DNA from: Prevotella sp.
GTDB taxonomy: Bacteria; Bacteroidota; Bacteroidia; Bacteroidales; Bacteroidaceae
Length of the DNA stretch: 5,896 nucleotides
Assembly: GCA_017623335.1 (NCBI GenBank)
Contig: JAGAPI010000152.1
Location: forward strand, 1-5,896
Reading direction: 5' to 3'
Part shown: piece by piece, positions 5,390 through 5,896 of the stretch
How positions within the stretch are numbered: the stretch's first letter is position 1
Layout of the letters: each line of letters opens with the position of its first letter
Program-made: the position numbers and the translations under genes
The notes under the pieces: generated by a model
What the model was told of the DNA's origin: nothing
The model's database searches: none
What the model saw: the letters and a program-made list of their open reading frames with translations, nothing else

Positions 5390-5527
5390 TCAATCTACGT
5401 ATTCGTCGTATTGGTAATTTGTTCCTTTGCTTATCTCATCACCATCACCGCTTCCTGCCAATATCCGGCAGTCGCCGTCAATCTTTACTACCGTTATCTC
5501 GGGCTTAATATATTTTTTCTTTTCCAT
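5390..5527 (-). CDS. 45-residue peptide with a YIKPE start and LAGSG motif
   Basis: A short gene running from ATG 5527 to TGA at 5390-5392. The N-terminus is basic (MEKKKYIKPEI), followed by a beta-like segment (TVVKIDGDCRIL, 12-23), LAGSG (23-27) and an acidic, polar tail (DGDEISKGTNYQYDEYVD). I recognise the overall pattern (lysine-rich start, Y-I-x-P, alternating hydrophobic strand, then L-x-x-S-G and a variable tail) from many tiny Bacteroidales proteins with no known role. There is no signal peptide or transmembrane helix. The single Cys20 sits just before the LAGSG motif. The gene starts 12 bases after the stop of the secreted-protein gene and is followed 24 bases later by a strong terminator, so it looks like the last cistron of that transcript. 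A leader-plus-core secreted peptide is possible by analogy with Gly-type leaders, but no processing enzyme is visible. Coding status rests on pattern and position. Confidence 0.72.
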   Translation of the reverse strand: MEKKKYIKPEITVVKIDGDCRILAGSGDGDEISKGTNYQYDEYVD

Positions 5528-5539
5528 AATTGTCTTGAA

Positions 5540-5896
5540 TTATTTGATTATTACTTTTCTTGTTCTGTTTCCGCTCTTGATGATGTTCACGCCCTTTTGC
5601 AGTGAGCTGATACGGCGGCCGTTGATGTCGTAGTACTCGGCGTTGGTGTCGTTAAGCGTGTCGAGGGCATCGCTGATGGCAGTTGCCTCACCGTCAATGG
5701 TGATGCTGAGCTTTGGGGCACTAATGGGCGTGTCGGGCACTATGTAGGCACGGAAGGGCTTCACCGTCATATCTTTGTTTGCCTGGGTTACGCTCCACAT
5801 ATTATTATTTTTAATAAACAGGCATTTGCCGTTGTCGTCCTTTGTCAGCGTCATGGTGTTGAATGTGCCCACGAGCTTGCCTTTGTCAGCAGTTTG
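5540..5896 (-). CDS. C-terminal end of a secreted/surface protein with type IX-like sorting tail (partial)
   Basis: The frame is open to the right edge, so the gene starts outside; 118 residues are visible. An internal GTG at 5872 is not a credible start because the frame continues upstream (QTADKGKL before VGTF). The visible part begins with a beta-rich segment typical of the last module of Prevotella surface proteins (GKLVGTFNTMTL, KCLFIKNNNMW, then MTVKPFRAYI at about 43-52). It ends in YYDINGRRIS (88-97), KGVNII (101-106) and RKVIIK (113-118). That ending fits the type A C-terminal sorting domain of the type IX secretion system (YDxxGRxv, KGxyiv, basic end). The protein is therefore probably exported and anchored at or released from the cell surface. 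Its enzymatic or binding role lies in the missing N-terminal part. A 45-codon gene follows 12 bases later. Confidence 0.8.
   Translation of the reverse strand, partial: QTADKGKLVGTFNTMTLTKDDNGKCLFIKNNNMWSVTQANKDMTVKPFRAYIVPDTPISAPKLSITIDGEATAISDALDTLNDTNAEYYDINGRRISSLQKGVNIIKSGNRTRKVIIK

Noticed and set aside
5387..5633. Plus-strand hydrophobic open frames opposite the 45-codon gene
   Set aside because: They run through the complement of the peptide gene and the sorting tail, with no promoter or ribosome site seen on that strand.

Overview
The window looks like chromosomal DNA from a Bacteroidales bacterium, most likely Prevotella or a close relative. The evidence is a fused FeoA-FeoB iron transporter, a secreted protein ending in a type IX-like sorting tail, a SusC/TonB-receptor style N-terminus with a carboxypeptidase-regulatory-like domain, weak purine-rich ribosome binding sites, and a promoter -7 element of the Bacteroidetes TAnnTTTG type. 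Every gene I can support is on the minus strand, so the window is best read from its right end to its left. Family assignments come from reading the protein sequences; no database search was possible.

Right end (5896 to about 5329): the C-terminus of a secreted protein that starts outside the window is followed 12 bases later by a 45-codon peptide gene. Both end at a strong GC-rich hairpin with a T-run, the clearest terminator here. Between that terminator and the next gene lies about 220 bases of non-coding DNA with a compact cluster of inverted repeats (5222-5280) and a plausible promoter (5144-5176).

Middle (5106 to 3530): an ECF sigma factor, a small single-pass membrane protein (candidate anti-sigma factor) and a Spy/CpxP-like periplasmic protein form a three-gene envelope-stress type operon. 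The spacers after the second and third genes are built from a degenerate 10-bp repeat (consensus TTCTCCTAAC on the plus strand). It occurs as five tandem units after the second gene and as two inverted plus two direct units after the third. The second set folds into a long hairpin that may separate this operon from feoB.

Left half (3426 to 1): feoB (FeoA-FeoB fusion, 848 aa) has its own promoter. A perfect 13-bp inverted repeat straddles the -7 element and start region and is a good candidate for a metal-responsive operator. Downstream come a short His-rich membrane-anchored protein and the first 71 codons of a TonB-dependent receptor, suggesting a metal-uptake locus spanning both membranes. 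A three-hairpin element that looks like a dispersed repeat sits in the receptor's leader.

Most notable beyond ordinary annotation are the tiny peptide gene at 5390-5527, the decameric repeat arrays, the palindrome over the feoB promoter, the His-rich protein beside feoB, and two structured non-coding elements. I see no tRNA, rRNA, CRISPR array, insertion sequence or phage gene.
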